Positions 16,799 to 26,512 of a stretch of DNA of 64,000 nucleotides are shown here, in pieces; the first letter of the stretch is position 1, and each line of letters begins with the position of its first letter. Source of the DNA: Metaruminococcus_A sp050943475 (lineage in GTDB: Bacteria > Bacillota > Clostridia > Oscillospirales > Ruminococcaceae). The stretch spans positions 1 through 64,000 of the forward strand of contig JBMNPF010000003.1 of assembly GCA_050943475.1 (NCBI GenBank). The letters run 5' to 3'. The notes under the pieces were generated by a model. It did no database searches and was not told where the DNA came from. It saw nothing but the letters and a program-made list of their open reading frames with translations. Made by a program: the position numbers and the translations under genes.

Positions 16799-16852
16799 AT
16801 AAAAGACCTCCAGGCCTATCTGGTTTCGTCCAGCGGCCCGGAGGTCTTTTGT
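16799..16852 (-). terminator. Terminator overlapping the DUF5131 gene stop
   Basis: AAAAGACCTCC (16801-16811) pairs with GGAGGTCTTTT (16840-16850); the minus-strand T-run follows. It spans the stop codon at 16816-16818 and ends the esterase-yaaA-DUF5131 transcript. The 16613-16798 gap shows no gene. Confidence 0.8.
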
Positions 16853-17574
16853 ATCGGCTGGTAATCAATGTCTGCTTTGCGCGCCTGCTTATGCTGATCG
16901 GGCCGCTGAATGCGGTACAACCGTCCATCCTTGCGGAACCGCGCCCCGGTCTGTTTAAAGGTAAACGGGACTTCATACAGCATACACTGGGTGCGCAGAG
17001 CCAGAATCCAGCTATAATCGCAAACCCGCGCCTCATTCCCGGACTCCCCGCCTGCAATGACTTCCTCCACCCACTCGCCCAAGTAAGGCGTTAAATCAAT
17101 CTCCTCCAACAGCGGTTCACAGATGATGCTTTTGTGCCGGATGGGCGCTGCGCGGAAAATCGGCAGGCGGTAATCGGCGCGGTTTTGGTTTTCCACCGTA
17201 CAGCAGATGTGTACGTTCGGGTAACCATCGCACCAGTCGGGCGGGATGCAGTCAAAAAACCGGTCAATCCGCTTGGTGATGAACAGAAATACAAGATCCT
17301 CCCGCTCCTTCATCATCTGCCAGGCCTCCGGGCGCCATGCATCGGCGTCCTCCAACAGAAAATCCGAGGTAAAGCAGGTGTAAACCACCGTCCCCGGCGG
17401 AATTTTATACCGTCCGTCCCGCAGCCGGCGCACCGGCAGGTCAAAGCTTGCAGTCTTGTGCACCAATGAACTGTCCCGGTCCTGCCGTGCATCCATGCGG
17501 TAAACATAACAGTTTTGGCAGCCGGGGCTCAGCTTGTGGCAGCCATGCCAAAGGTTCCAGCTCGTGTACTCCAT
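16816..17574 (-). CDS. DUF5131 (phage Gp37/Gp68-like) family protein
   Basis: 252 residues. The N-terminal TSWNLWHGCHKLSPGCQNCY contains a Cys-x6-Cys-x2-Cys arrangement like that of radical-SAM-related proteins, followed by FLFITKRIDRF and a GGESG segment near 175. DUF5131 proteins occur in phages and chromosomes; activity is not established, though metal-cluster binding by the cysteines is plausible. Its ATG overlaps the yaaA stop (TGATG), so it is translationally coupled as third gene of an esterase-yaaA-DUF5131 operon. It ends in a terminator overlapping its stop. Confidence 0.8.
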   Translation of the reverse strand: MEYTSWNLWHGCHKLSPGCQNCYVYRMDARQDRDSSLVHKTASFDLPVRRLRDGRYKIPPGTVVYTCFTSDFLLEDADAWRPEAWQMMKEREDLVFLFITKRIDRFFDCIPPDWCDGYPNVHICCTVENQNRADYRLPIFRAAPIRHKSIICEPLLEEIDLTPYLGEWVEEVIAGGESGNEARVCDYSWILALRTQCMLYEVPFTFKQTGARFRKDGRLYRIQRPDQHKQARKADIDYQPIQKTSGPLDETR

Positions 17575-18317
17575 CAGTTTTCCCCAATGAAAATATAGTG
17601 GTTTGGGGTGGAATGAGCCTCTGAATAAAAATAGCCGTTCCAGTCAAACGCCTTAAGCTGTTCCGGGTCCTCAATCCGCTCTTCCACAATAAACCGGGCC
17701 ATTTTACCGCGCGCCATCTTGGAATAGGATGGAAAGGCCAATAGTTTCTGACGCCGGCGGCGCACGAATTTACAGGTCACCATACGGTCACTGCGCTGTA
17801 AAAACGGCGTGACCATCTGGCTGTACTCGGCAGAGGCAAGGTTGACCACAATCTCCCCGGCGTCAAACAAGCCGTGATAAATCCGGTCGCCCCAAAATCG
17901 ATAGAGTGTTTGCCCGGCTATTTTGAGCTTGCGGTCCATTCCCAGCCGGTAGGGCTGAATACCGTCTAACGGGCGGAGCATCCCATAAAAGGCGCTCATC
18001 ACCCGCAGGTGTTCATGCGCGTAAGCCATCTGTTCCGGGGTAAAGCTCTGAGCATCCAGATACTGGTAAGCAAGCCCTTTATAGGAAAGCAGAGCAGGAG
18101 TACCGGGACGGGACGGGTCAAAATCCTGGTACCGTGCAAACACCTCCAGCGCCAGCGCCGGGCTCAGCTCCAGCAGCGCCTCAAATTCCCATGCCTGCAG
18201 CTTTTTCAGTTCGCCCGCAAGTTCGGCCGTCTGCTCCAGAAAAAGCGGTTTCTGCGGTTCATAGCCACAATCCGGCGTCACCGCCATGTTCCGCGCCGGG
18301 GATAAAAATGCAATCAT
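17574..18317 (-). CDS. yaaA: YaaA (DUF328) peroxide-stress protein
   Basis: 247 residues with the family hallmarks: an N-terminal MIAFLSPARNM, TPALLSYKGLAYQYLDAQ near 77, GMLRPLDGIQPYRLGM (about 114-129), LASAEYSQMV and the C-terminal MARGKMARFIV. E. coli YaaA lowers free iron and DNA damage during peroxide stress. The ATG at 18317 has GAGGAG 8 bases upstream and overlaps the stop of the preceding esterase gene as ATGA; the frame is open further upstream but without a site. Confidence 0.92.
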   Translation of the reverse strand: MIAFLSPARNMAVTPDCGYEPQKPLFLEQTAELAGELKKLQAWEFEALLELSPALALEVFARYQDFDPSRPGTPALLSYKGLAYQYLDAQSFTPEQMAYAHEHLRVMSAFYGMLRPLDGIQPYRLGMDRKLKIAGQTLYRFWGDRIYHGLFDAGEIVVNLASAEYSQMVTPFLQRSDRMVTCKFVRRRRQKLLAFPSYSKMARGKMARFIVEERIEDPEQLKAFDWNGYFYSEAHSTPNHYIFIGEN

Positions 18318-19063
18318 TTCTCTTTCTCCTCTGCCATCAGCCAGCGCAGCGCTTTGGCAAACCGCTCCGGCACCTGATGAAAATGCCCGCCTTGGTTCCA
18401 CTCCAGCCGAACCTGTCCCGGCGTATCAAGCTGCGCAGCGAGCCGTTTTTCCAGCCGGCGGGTACAGTCCCCCACCTGGGCCATCACCGGGTTGCGGGTG
18501 TGCTCTTCGCGTTTCCCCAGAGAAAGGTAAACCCGAACGTCGGTACGGCACAAAGGGCGGCTTTCTGCGTAATCCAAAAAGCCCTCGTACCAAAGCGAAC
18601 CAGAAAGACTCCCAACTCGGCCGAAGGCGCCGGTTGTAAAAAGCGAAAAGGCCGCTGTCAAACCACCGAGCGAATAGCCCAGCAGCGCCGTTCGTTCCGG
18701 CACAGGCCGAATGTCAAACGCTCGCTGCACAGCCGTCTGAGCTTCTGTAACCAAAAAGCTCAAAAATTCCGGCGCACCGCCCCTGAAATCCGCCTCCCGG
18801 CCAGGCAGCCGCGGCGCGGGCCAGGGGGTAAAATCATCGTTCCAGTCAAGCGGCGGCACCAGCACCAGAAAAAAAGGAGGAAGTTCCCTGTCAAACGCAG
18901 GCTCCAACGCCTCTGCAACCTGTGGGAGATTCGCCGCAAAATTCTCGCCCGCCAGCAAATATGCCACGGAACCGTTTGCAGCCGCTGCTTTACAGGCCGG
19001 CGGCCGGTAAACCGTGAGCCGCCGTTTCCCCAGTGCAAGCTCGGTCACTGTTCCTTTCAACAC
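18314..19063 (-). CDS. Alpha/beta-hydrolase, putative esterase (Fes/IroE-like)
   Basis: 249 residues. The nucleophile elbow GYSLGG (near residue 128) and a C-terminal GGHFHQVP His fit the serine-hydrolase fold of the esterase D/Fes superfamily, which includes siderophore esterases. No signal peptide, so cytosolic. The neighbour yaaA, an iron/peroxide gene, is suggestive of a role in iron release but no siderophore gene is present. The start is GTG at 19063, four bases after GGGGAACG; TTG at 19060 is the alternative. First gene of a three-gene coupled operon. Confidence 0.75.
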   Translation of the reverse strand: MLKGTVTELALGKRRLTVYRPPACKAAAANGSVAYLLAGENFAANLPQVAEALEPAFDRELPPFFLVLVPPLDWNDDFTPWPAPRLPGREADFRGGAPEFLSFLVTEAQTAVQRAFDIRPVPERTALLGYSLGGLTAAFSLFTTGAFGRVGSLSGSLWYEGFLDYAESRPLCRTDVRVYLSLGKREEHTRNPVMAQVGDCTRRLEKRLAAQLDTPGQVRLEWNQGGHFHQVPERFAKALRWLMAEEKEK

Positions 19064-19074
19064 CGTTCCCCTTT

Positions 19075-20313
19075 TTACATTTTATCCATGCGCCGGTTAA
19101 AATAGCGCTGCTCAAATTCTTCCGGCGGCAAAGGTTTTGAAAACACATAACCCTGCACCATATCGCAGCCTATGCTCTTTAAAAATTCCACCTGCCGTTT
19201 GTCCTCAATACCCTCGGAGACGGTTCTCAAATGCAGGCTTTTGGCAATTGCCATAACGCCTTCCACAATGTTGTTTCCCCGTTGGCAACAGTCTCCGTCC
19301 GCTTCAAAAAAGGCCCGATCCAGCTTGAGCACGTCTACTGAAACATTGCTCAGCAGATTCAGCGAGGAATAGCCGCTTCCAAAGTCGTCCATAGAGCAGG
19401 TGCACCCCATTGCGTGAATTTCGTCGATGCATTTGGACAGCACCGAAAAATTCTCATACACCAGCGTCTCGGTAAACTCGAACTCCAAATACTGCGGCGG
19501 AATGTCATACCGCACGAGCAGCCTGCGGTAGTTGTCCAGAAAATCCGGCACCTCAAGGATCGCACGGGAGAGATTGACCGAAACCGGCACCGGCACAACG
19601 CCGTTGTCCAGCCAGCGGCGAATCAGCCGGCAGACCTGTTCAAAAACATACAAATCAATCTGCACCACAAAGCCGTTTTTCTCAAACAACGGGATAAAGT
19701 CGTTGGGGCCAATCAGCCCTTCTTCCGGGTCATTCCACCGCACCAGTGCCTCAGCGCCGGCAAGGCTTTCATCGCAAAGGGCAATTTTCGGCTGAAGGAA
19801 AACAACAAACTCGTGCCGCAGCAGGGCCGCATACATTTTGTCTTCCAGCTCCTTTTCCCGCAGCATCCGGTGCCGAATCTGCTCGTCGTACACCGCATAT
19901 GGCAAACGCTGGGAATGTTGCGGAATCAGCTTGCGCGCCAAATTTGCCTTGTCCATCATGGTAATGATATCCTCGTCAGGATCGTCCGGAAAATAGACGC
20001 CGTAGGACATCACCACGTCAAAACGGACCTTCTGCCGGTTCATCAGTTCGAAAACCTGCCGGTTGATGGCAAGCAGCCGCCGTTCCAGTGTTTCCATAGA
20101 GGAATAACGCATGAGAATGCCGAAATTATCCGCCATTAAGCGGCCGCAGGTCTCCCGCCTTTCCAACGAATCCGCAATGATTTTCTGCGTCTTCTGGAGC
20201 ACCTCGTCTCCCGCCTCCCGTCCAAACCGGTCATTGAGCAGTTTGAAGCGGTCAATATTGGAATAAATCAACACATAGGGGTTCTTATGCTCACGCAGGT
20301 AACCGGCTGCAAT
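19075..20313 (-). pseudogene. 3' part of a split c-di-GMP protein: degenerate GGDEF remainder plus EAL domain
   Basis: In frame with the large gene upstream but separated from it by a TAA at 20314-20316. The segment continues a GGDEF fold (SNIDRFKLLNDRFGREAGDEVL) in which the active loop reads MADNF instead of GGDEF, so cyclase activity is unlikely. The EAL domain that follows looks intact: AEALVRW, VSVNLSRA, LEFEFTET, SMDDFGSGYSSL, VLKLDRAF and VSEGIE keep the metal and catalytic residues of c-di-GMP phosphodiesterases. A GTG at 20274 could start a separate 399-residue protein, but no ribosome binding site is seen before it. Either a pseudogene piece or a sequencing error in one codon. Confidence 0.75.
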
Positions 20314-23300
20314 TTATTCGAACCGGCGCTTGTTGTTTCCTCCCGTCACCGGGTCAACAAAGGCAATATGCTCCAGACGCCGGCGGTTATACATCTGAAC
20401 CACCAGGAACAGGAGAAGAACCGCTGAAAAAAGCACAGCAATTAATACAACCACCAGAATGGTGAAGTGGAACAACGCCCGGGTATTGTCCCCAATGGTT
20501 TCCGCCGGTACAACCGTCACCAAATACCAATCGTTAAGCCCCATTGGGACGTAAAGCAGGTATTTTTCAGCGGAACCATCGTTGTATTCCAGAAAACCGG
20601 GGTTTCGCAGCTGAAAATCAATTCTAATTTGGCGCGTATTGTAATCGCTGTTGAGCTGTACACCGTCAAGCGCACTGAACAAGTTCTCACCCGGCAGCGC
20701 TCCTACACTATCAGAGTTCAGCAGAATGGTTCCATCGCCGTGAACCAGGTAGGTATAGCCAACATCGTTCAAGGGGCCAAACCTTAAATTGTTCAGGTCG
20801 TAGCAGGCGACAACCGCCTTAATCCCAAGACCATCCAGTTGTTTTTCCTCTACCGGCATAAAAAAGGCCAAGAATTGTGTCTTTAAATCCTCGCTATACA
20901 GCAAATCTGCATTTTCTTCCCCGGAAGCGGATAGTTTTTCAAAATCTTCTCGAAACGGTTCAAGATTAAAATCCAAATCGGTGGCAATTAAATTTCCATC
21001 CTGATCCATCAAAGCCAGGTAAGAATAGCCCCAAATGCCCTTCTCTTTCCGCATCAATTCCAACGCCTCGGGCATAGTATTCACCGCACCGCTGTTAATA
21101 TCCGCCGCAAGTGACTCCATTTGGACATGGTTGGACTGTACCATTTGCGTGACATTGGACATTACCTGGCCGGACGCCTCACGCAGGTATTCCCGGTTTT
21201 CCTGCCGGATCATCTGGTCAAAATAAGCCAGATAGCCAATACAAAGCGCCGCAATACTGAGCAAGGCGGTCAGCATTAGGACAGAAACCGCCGTATAGGT
21301 TTTCCGTCGCTGACCAGGCAGAACCGGCAACCTGTGCCTATATCCGCCTCGTATTCCTTTTTGTCTGGTTTCCGACTGCTCCAGCGGCTCCCACTGTTCT
21401 GCATGCAATTTCTGGCCTTCTTTGGAGAGTTCCTCTTCATAAAAGCAGTAATTGTTTTTACCACAGCGCTTTGCCTCGTAAAGCGCCAAATCGGCACGCT
21501 CATACAGCTCCTCAAAGGTTTCGCCGTCCTGCGGGAACAGTGCAACGCCTACACTGCTGGAAAGCGTTATCAGCTTTTCGCCAAAGCGGAATTTCTCCCG
21601 GAAAGCCTCACAGATTCCCGCGGCCTTATCCGCTGCAACCTGGGCGGTGGAAATGTTACGGAGACAAACCAAGAATTCATCTCCGCCAATCCGCCCCACC
21701 ACATCGTCATCTCGAAACAGGTAGCGTATGCGGCGGGAACACTCCCGCAGCACCTGGTCACCCAACATATGCCCATAGGTGTCGTTGACCTGCTTAAAGT
21801 TATCCGAGTCCACAATCATCAGAGCATGAAAACGGTCCTCACCCACGTCCAGCAAAGCGTCCCGTGTCTGCTTTTCGGCAAACGCTTTGTTGCACAGCCC
21901 GGTCAGAGCATCCCGCTCCGAACGGAATTTCAGCGCCAGCTCTTCGCGCTTTTGTGCGTCTATGTCTTTTAAATAGGTAAAGCCTTTTAAATTGCCGGTT
22001 TCCGGGTCCTCCAGCAGGTGCATTGTTTTGCTGACCCAGCGGTAAACCCCGCCCTCCATCTTCAGCCGGTACTCAAAATGGAGCTCGGTCTCCCCGTGAG
22101 CAAAGGCCGCCATCAGATTTTCACGGCCAAACCGCTCCAGCACGCTTTTGCGGTCCTCGGGAAAAACGACCTGTCCGCACACCGCCTCCAACGACTTGGA
22201 GTAGGACTGCGCCGGTTCCGTTCCGGACCTGTGAACCCACTCGTCCTTGTCCACATACAAACGGTTCTGGGTCAGGTCAATTTCATAGGTCAGCAGCGCT
22301 TCGGAGAGCATGGCGCTGCGGTACTGTTCCTCCTGCCGGTAAAGGAGCTCCGCCCTCTTTTGTCTTGTGATATCCTCCGCCACTCCAATGGCCCGCACCG
22401 GCAAGCCGTCCCGGTCGTAAAGAGTGGTCAAAGAAACACGGTTCCATATATACTCTCCGTCTGCCACATGAACCCGGACTACGCAGGAGGCATGCGGTTC
22501 CCCTTTTTGTATTTTCTCATACATGGCAATGAATTGGGGAACATCCTCTTCAAAACAAACCTTTTGCTCCACAAAAGAGGCCGGTACATTGGTAATAACC
22601 GGCGGCAGCCCGTAAAGGGCAACCGATCGTTCCGGGTGTTCAATCACACCGCGTTTCAGATCGTAATCAAATATGACGTTGGATGTCTGCTCCAGAGCAA
22701 CCCGTAGGCGCTCCTCGTTCATCTGCAATTTCTCGGTCAGCGCGTGGCGCTCGGTCGTATCAATGACAATGCAGCTCAATACCGTTTCCCCGGCATTTTT
22801 GGTAAACGCCCCACGAACCAGCAGCCAAATCACCGAACCGTCCCGCCGGCGCACTCGCTTTTCATATTCAAAATTCTTTTGCCCGCTCTCACGCGCGTTT
22901 TGAATAACCGCCTGAAACAGATCAACATCATCCGGATGGGTGAGTAAAATCAGCTTGTTATCCAGCTCCTCACGCAGCTGAGCCGGCGTATAGCCCAAAA
23001 TGTGATAAAACGCCTCGTTTGCAAAAATCAGGGTAAAAGATCCATTGAGCTTGACCTCACAAATCCCACCCGGCGCATTGTCATTCAAAAACTGTAAGGT
23101 GGCGTTGAGCGTTTCCAGCTCGGTCACATCGGTAAAAGCGCAGATGCATCCCCGGTTTGCACCCTCATCGTCAAACATCGGGATGTGCACCAGCTTCCAG
23201 CGCCGGCCTTCCTGCAAATAGTACCGCTCCTGTGTGGTTCCCCCTGTGGGATCCAGAGCGTCTTCTCCAAATTGATCCGTCTTGCCAAGGTAGTCTTCCG

Positions 23301-24627
23301 CCCGGATATGAAACAGCTTTTCCGCACTTTGGTTGATCAAGGTCAGCCGCCGTTCTTCATCGAGGATCACCAGCGCTGTCGGCAGGGAATCCAGAAGATG
23401 CTTATAAAACCACTTTAATTCATGCACGTCGGTTACATCAAGGACGACGCAGTAAAAAAACAGCTCGCCGTTTTCCTCCGCTATTTCCCCGCGGTTAAAC
23501 ACCCAAAGCTCCCCGGGGCCCTTGTGGCAAATGCGGTACTCCAAAGCCAGTTTTTCGTTATTAGCCGCCTGCTTTGCAAATTCTTCCCGCACCCGTTCCC
23601 GGTCCTGCTCCGCCACCATTTCAAACATACTGTCATGGTACAGTGTGCGAATTTCTTCATGGGTGTAGCCGGTGATCTTCAAAAAGCCCGAAGAAAGGTA
23701 GACAAAACTACCGCTGCCATCCACACGGCATTTCTGAACGCCGCTGGGGATCTTGTCGGTCAATTCCTCCAGCTCCCGGTTTTTGTCCGCTAAAACCGCC
23801 GCCTTTTCTGTCACCTGCTGCTGAAGCTCCACCATTTCGGTCACATCAATGCAGACGCTCACCGCAGCTTCACGGTGATCCGCCCCGACCCGTACCCGCC
23901 GGCCACGCTCCACCACCCAAATGGCGGTGCCGTCTTTTTTACGCAGGCGGTAACGTACATCGTAATCGTCTCCTGCTTTCAGGCAGGACTCCAACTGCCG
24001 GTTCATGCCGTCGTAATCCTCGGCTACAATACAGGCCTGCACATACCCGCCGGTTGCCTCCATAAATTCATCGTAGGTGTAGCCAAGATACCGCAGCATT
24101 TGCTCATTGATAAAGTAAAGCGGATAACCGGGCTCCAGATATACCCCCATCAACCCGCCGGCCACCGTTTCGTTGAGCAGCCGGAGCGCCTCATTTTTGA
24201 CCCGCTCCTGCATCCGGCGTTCAACACCACCGGAATAATGGTCAGAGAGCGCCTCATCCCCGGGCGCAGACGAATGCAGCAGTACAATATAATAGCGGCC
24301 CTCCTGCGCCACCAGGGACGCCGTCAGCTCCAAATGAAAGCGTATCCCATCCCGCTCTGCTGTGAGCTCCGCATATACATCGGCGTAGTCCGCGCAAAGG
24401 GCGCGCGACTCCAGCCGGTTCCAAGTCACATGGTAGCCCGCCGGATCAGCCGCTATCTCCGCTTCCGCCACCGCACCGAACGCATCGGTTGTGCCCGTCA
24501 GACCCGTTCCCGCGTACAGTGCATCCTCCGCAAAAAAGGCAAGGGTTTCGGCCGCATCCCGCTTTACAAGATAAGCCTCAATAAAACCACGGAATGCTTT
24601 TTCAGCATCCTGATTTCGCTTCTCCAT
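20314..24627 (-). CDS. Multi-PAS GGDEF protein with Cache sensor, truncated by an in-frame stop
   Basis: 1437 residues as read. Order: NTF2/SnoaL-like domain (about 10-130); six PAS modules (about 150-270, 290-405, 410-505, 510-630, 640-760, 770-895); GGDEF (about 905-1065) with an intact GGDEF at 981-985 and an RxxD inhibitory site at 972-975; membrane helix (about 1110-1138); extracellular dCache-like region (1140-1380); second helix (about 1386-1412); and the opening of a second GGDEF (DPVTGGNNKRRFE) where TAA intervenes. It should make c-di-GMP; the full original protein would also have degraded it. The layout suggests fusion of a PAS-GGDEF protein with a Cache-GGDEF-EAL protein. AAAGGAGGG precedes the ATG. 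Confidence 0.85.
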   Translation of the reverse strand: MEKRNQDAEKAFRGFIEAYLVKRDAAETLAFFAEDALYAGTGLTGTTDAFGAVAEAEIAADPAGYHVTWNRLESRALCADYADVYAELTAERDGIRFHLELTASLVAQEGRYYIVLLHSSAPGDEALSDHYSGGVERRMQERVKNEALRLLNETVAGGLMGVYLEPGYPLYFINEQMLRYLGYTYDEFMEATGGYVQACIVAEDYDGMNRQLESCLKAGDDYDVRYRLRKKDGTAIWVVERGRRVRVGADHREAAVSVCIDVTEMVELQQQVTEKAAVLADKNRELEELTDKIPSGVQKCRVDGSGSFVYLSSGFLKITGYTHEEIRTLYHDSMFEMVAEQDRERVREEFAKQAANNEKLALEYRICHKGPGELWVFNRGEIAEENGELFFYCVVLDVTDVHELKWFYKHLLDSLPTALVILDEERRLTLINQSAEKLFHIRAEDYLGKTDQFGEDALDPTGGTTQERYYLQEGRRWKLVHIPMFDDEGANRGCICAFTDVTELETLNATLQFLNDNAPGGICEVKLNGSFTLIFANEAFYHILGYTPAQLREELDNKLILLTHPDDVDLFQAVIQNARESGQKNFEYEKRVRRRDGSVIWLLVRGAFTKNAGETVLSCIVIDTTERHALTEKLQMNEERLRVALEQTSNVIFDYDLKRGVIEHPERSVALYGLPPVITNVPASFVEQKVCFEEDVPQFIAMYEKIQKGEPHASCVVRVHVADGEYIWNRVSLTTLYDRDGLPVRAIGVAEDITRQKRAELLYRQEEQYRSAMLSEALLTYEIDLTQNRLYVDKDEWVHRSGTEPAQSYSKSLEAVCGQVVFPEDRKSVLERFGRENLMAAFAHGETELHFEYRLKMEGGVYRWVSKTMHLLEDPETGNLKGFTYLKDIDAQKREELALKFRSERDALTGLCNKAFAEKQTRDALLDVGEDRFHALMIVDSDNFKQVNDTYGHMLGDQVLRECSRRIRYLFRDDDVVGRIGGDEFLVCLRNISTAQVAADKAAGICEAFREKFRFGEKLITLSSSVGVALFPQDGETFEELYERADLALYEAKRCGKNNYCFYEEELSKEGQKLHAEQWEPLEQSETRQKGIRGGYRHRLPVLPGQRRKTYTAVSVLMLTALLSIAALCIGYLAYFDQMIRQENREYLREASGQVMSNVTQMVQSNHVQMESLAADINSGAVNTMPEALELMRKEKGIWGYSYLALMDQDGNLIATDLDFNLEPFREDFEKLSASGEENADLLYSEDLKTQFLAFFMPVEEKQLDGLGIKAVVACYDLNNLRFGPLNDVGYTYLVHGDGTILLNSDSVGALPGENLFSALDGVQLNSDYNTRQIRIDFQLRNPGFLEYNDGSAEKYLLYVPMGLNDWYLVTVVPAETIGDNTRALFHFTILVVVLIAVLFSAVLLLFLVVQMYNRRRLEHIAFVDPVTGGNNKRRFE

Positions 24628-24697
24628 CCGCCGTCCCTCCTTTCGCCCGCTGAAGCATCAAAATTGCCAGTCACAATATGAAAAAAATATTTATATC

Positions 24698-24726
24698 ATT
24701 ATAACATTCTGTGAACGCTTGGTCAA
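24698..24726 (-). promoter_or_regulatory. Sigma-A promoter of the c-di-GMP gene
   Basis: On the minus strand, TTGACC (24726-24721), a 17-base spacer and a perfect TATAAT (24703-24698), about 70 bases before the start codon. Confidence 0.85.
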
Positions 24727-24772
24727 TTCAGCCATGGAGGTGCTGAAAAAATTTTTCTGACTAAACCCATTT

Positions 24773-25486
24773 TTACAGCACGAGCGCCTGCATCATTTGG
24801 CCCACCGGCTCGCGCAGCACCAAATCAGCCCTATTGTCCGCCGAGGTTGCCTCCAAATTAATGACCACCAGCCGCCGTCCATGAAAATATTGCAGCATAC
24901 CGGCGGCGGGCCAGACGGTCAGCGAGGTTCCCGCCACAATCATAGTATCCGCCCCGGAGATACACTGTATTGCCTCCCGCACCACCGTCTCATCCAGCGG
25001 CTCCTCATAAAGAACAACCTCCGGCTTGACAATTCCCCCGCAGCTGCAGCGGGGCACCCCGGCGCTGTCCCGGATAAACTCCACCGGATAACCCTTTCCG
25101 CAGCGCATACAGGCATTGCGGTGCACCGAACCATGCAGCTCCAGCACCTTTCGGCTTCCCGCTCTCTGGTGCAGCCCGTCAATGTTCTGGGTCACCACCG
25201 CCGTTAATTTTCCCACCCGCTCCATCTCGGCCAGCTTGTGGTGAGCGGCGTTCGGCTGTGCGTCCAGCCAAAGCATCTTTTCCCGGTAAAAGCGGTAAAA
25301 GGTCTCTGAGTCCCGCTCAAAAAAGCGGCGGCTGAGAATGGTCTCGGGCGGATAATCATACCGCTGATGATAAAGCCCGTCCGGACTGCGGAAATCCGGG
25401 ATGCCGCTTTCCTTGGAAACGCCTGCCCCGCCGAAAAAGACAATCCGTTGCGATGTATCAATTATCTGCTGTAATGTTTCCGCCAT
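24773..25486 (-). CDS. NAD-dependent protein deacylase, sirtuin (Sir2) family
   Basis: 237 residues. It removes acyl groups from protein lysines using NAD+. Seen: the NAD-binding GAGVSKESGIPDFR (20-33), TQNID (101-105), the catalytic His120 in LHGS, and the zinc ligands Cys128, Cys131, Cys149 and Cys151. These are typical of class U/III bacterial sirtuins (CobB-like). ATG 25486 is preferred because AGAGG lies 9 bases upstream; ATG 25495 directly abuts that site. The gene is monocistronic, divergent from the nitroreductase gene. Confidence 0.93.
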   Translation of the reverse strand: MAETLQQIIDTSQRIVFFGGAGVSKESGIPDFRSPDGLYHQRYDYPPETILSRRFFERDSETFYRFYREKMLWLDAQPNAAHHKLAEMERVGKLTAVVTQNIDGLHQRAGSRKVLELHGSVHRNACMRCGKGYPVEFIRDSAGVPRCSCGGIVKPEVVLYEEPLDETVVREAIQCISGADTMIVAGTSLTVWPAAGMLQYFHGRRLVVINLEATSADNRADLVLREPVGQMMQALVL

Positions 25487-25712
25487 TGCGCCCATCCTCT
25501 CCGTACCGCCGCATACAACCGCGCGCTTTTGCCGGAAGCACCGTCCATAATTGCGGCATCTCTTGATTTCATTATACCACCGCACGGGGGAAACGCCATC
25601 ATTCTTTTTGGAAGAAAGCCTTTTTTTCAATGTGTTTGAATCGCGATACGCCGGTTCTTTTTTTTCGGAGGGGTGGCCCGCCGCGAATTCCGAGCCGCGC
25701 TCCAGGATTCCC

Positions 25713-25741
25713 TTGATTTTTTCACCCTGCAGTGCTATTCT
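25713..25741 (+). promoter_or_regulatory. Promoter of the nitroreductase gene
   Basis: TTGATT (25713-25718), 17-base spacer, TATTCT (25736-25741); start codon 45 bases downstream. Confidence 0.6.
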
Positions 25742-25785
25742 GAACCTGTAAGTTTGCCCCATCCACCAAAAGGAGGAAAATACAA

Positions 25786-26304
25786 ATGAGCCAAGTACTT
25801 GAAAACATCAAAACACGCAGAAGCACCCGTGCCTATCGGGACACGCCGGTAGCCAAGCAAACCCTTGAAGAAATCCTGAACGCCGGCTTATATGCGCCCA
25901 GCGCAAACAACACCCAGAACTGGCAGTTCACCGTGGTGCAGGACGCCGAAAAACTGGCCAAACTGCAAAAGGCAGTCGCCGCCGCTCTCGGCAACCCGGA
26001 TTACCACCGCTTTTACGGCGCGCCCTGCCTTGTCATTGTTTCCGCGCCGAAAGATTATTCTCACGCCATGGCAGACTGCTCCTGCGCGCTGGAAAACATC
26101 TTCCTTGCAGCGCACGATTTTGGTGTCGCCTCGGTTTGGATTAACCAGCTTACCGACACCTGCTTTGACGCAGGGGTTCACGCGGTTCTCACCGAATTCG
26201 GTGTTCCGGCGGATCACCAGGTCTGTGGATGCGCCGCTTTGGGCTACGCCGCGGCAGAAGGCAAGACCGACCGTGCAAATAAAGGCGTTGTGGTCTACGC
26301 ATGA
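25786..26304 (+). CDS. Nitroreductase-family FMN oxidoreductase
   Basis: 172 residues, typical of short NfnB/NADH-oxidase-like flavoproteins. The N-terminal IKTRRSTRAYRD holds the FMN-phosphate-binding arginines; YAPSANNTQNWQF (about 37-49) and CALENIFLAAHDFGVASVWI (about 105-124) are the family's FMN and dimer-interface blocks. Substrate (quinone, nitro compound or flavin) cannot be told. AAAAGGAGG lies 10 bases before the ATG. Monocistronic, with its own promoter and terminator. Confidence 0.92.
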   Translation: MSQVLENIKTRRSTRAYRDTPVAKQTLEEILNAGLYAPSANNTQNWQFTVVQDAEKLAKLQKAVAAALGNPDYHRFYGAPCLVIVSAPKDYSHAMADCSCALENIFLAAHDFGVASVWINQLTDTCFDAGVHAVLTEFGVPADHQVCGCAALGYAAAEGKTDRANKGVVVYA

Positions 26305-26310
26305 TTGTTC

Positions 26311-26348
26311 CTAAAAGCCAGCCGGAATCATCCGGCTGGCTTTTTTCT
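26311..26348 (+). terminator. Rho-independent terminator after the nitroreductase gene
   Basis: AAAAGCCAGCCGGA and TCCGGCTGGCTTTTTT pair perfectly around a 4-base loop. Confidence 0.95.
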
Positions 26349-26512
26349 GCCCATACCCCCATATCGGGCCTGTCGAGCGGAGCTTACATTTCCCGAACTA
26401 CCCCTTTTTTCGGCACAGGCGCATGGATGTTCACCCCAAAACAGCTCCGGGGCTTGCGGCGGAGTGCCATTGGTGGTATGATTTTTTTATTCTTTTCATT
26501 TTGGGGGTGCCC

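Noticed and set aside
20274..20316. Stop-codon read-through or recoding at the TAA
   Set aside because: TAA is not a known recoding codon in this group and no recoding structure is evident; mutation is simpler.
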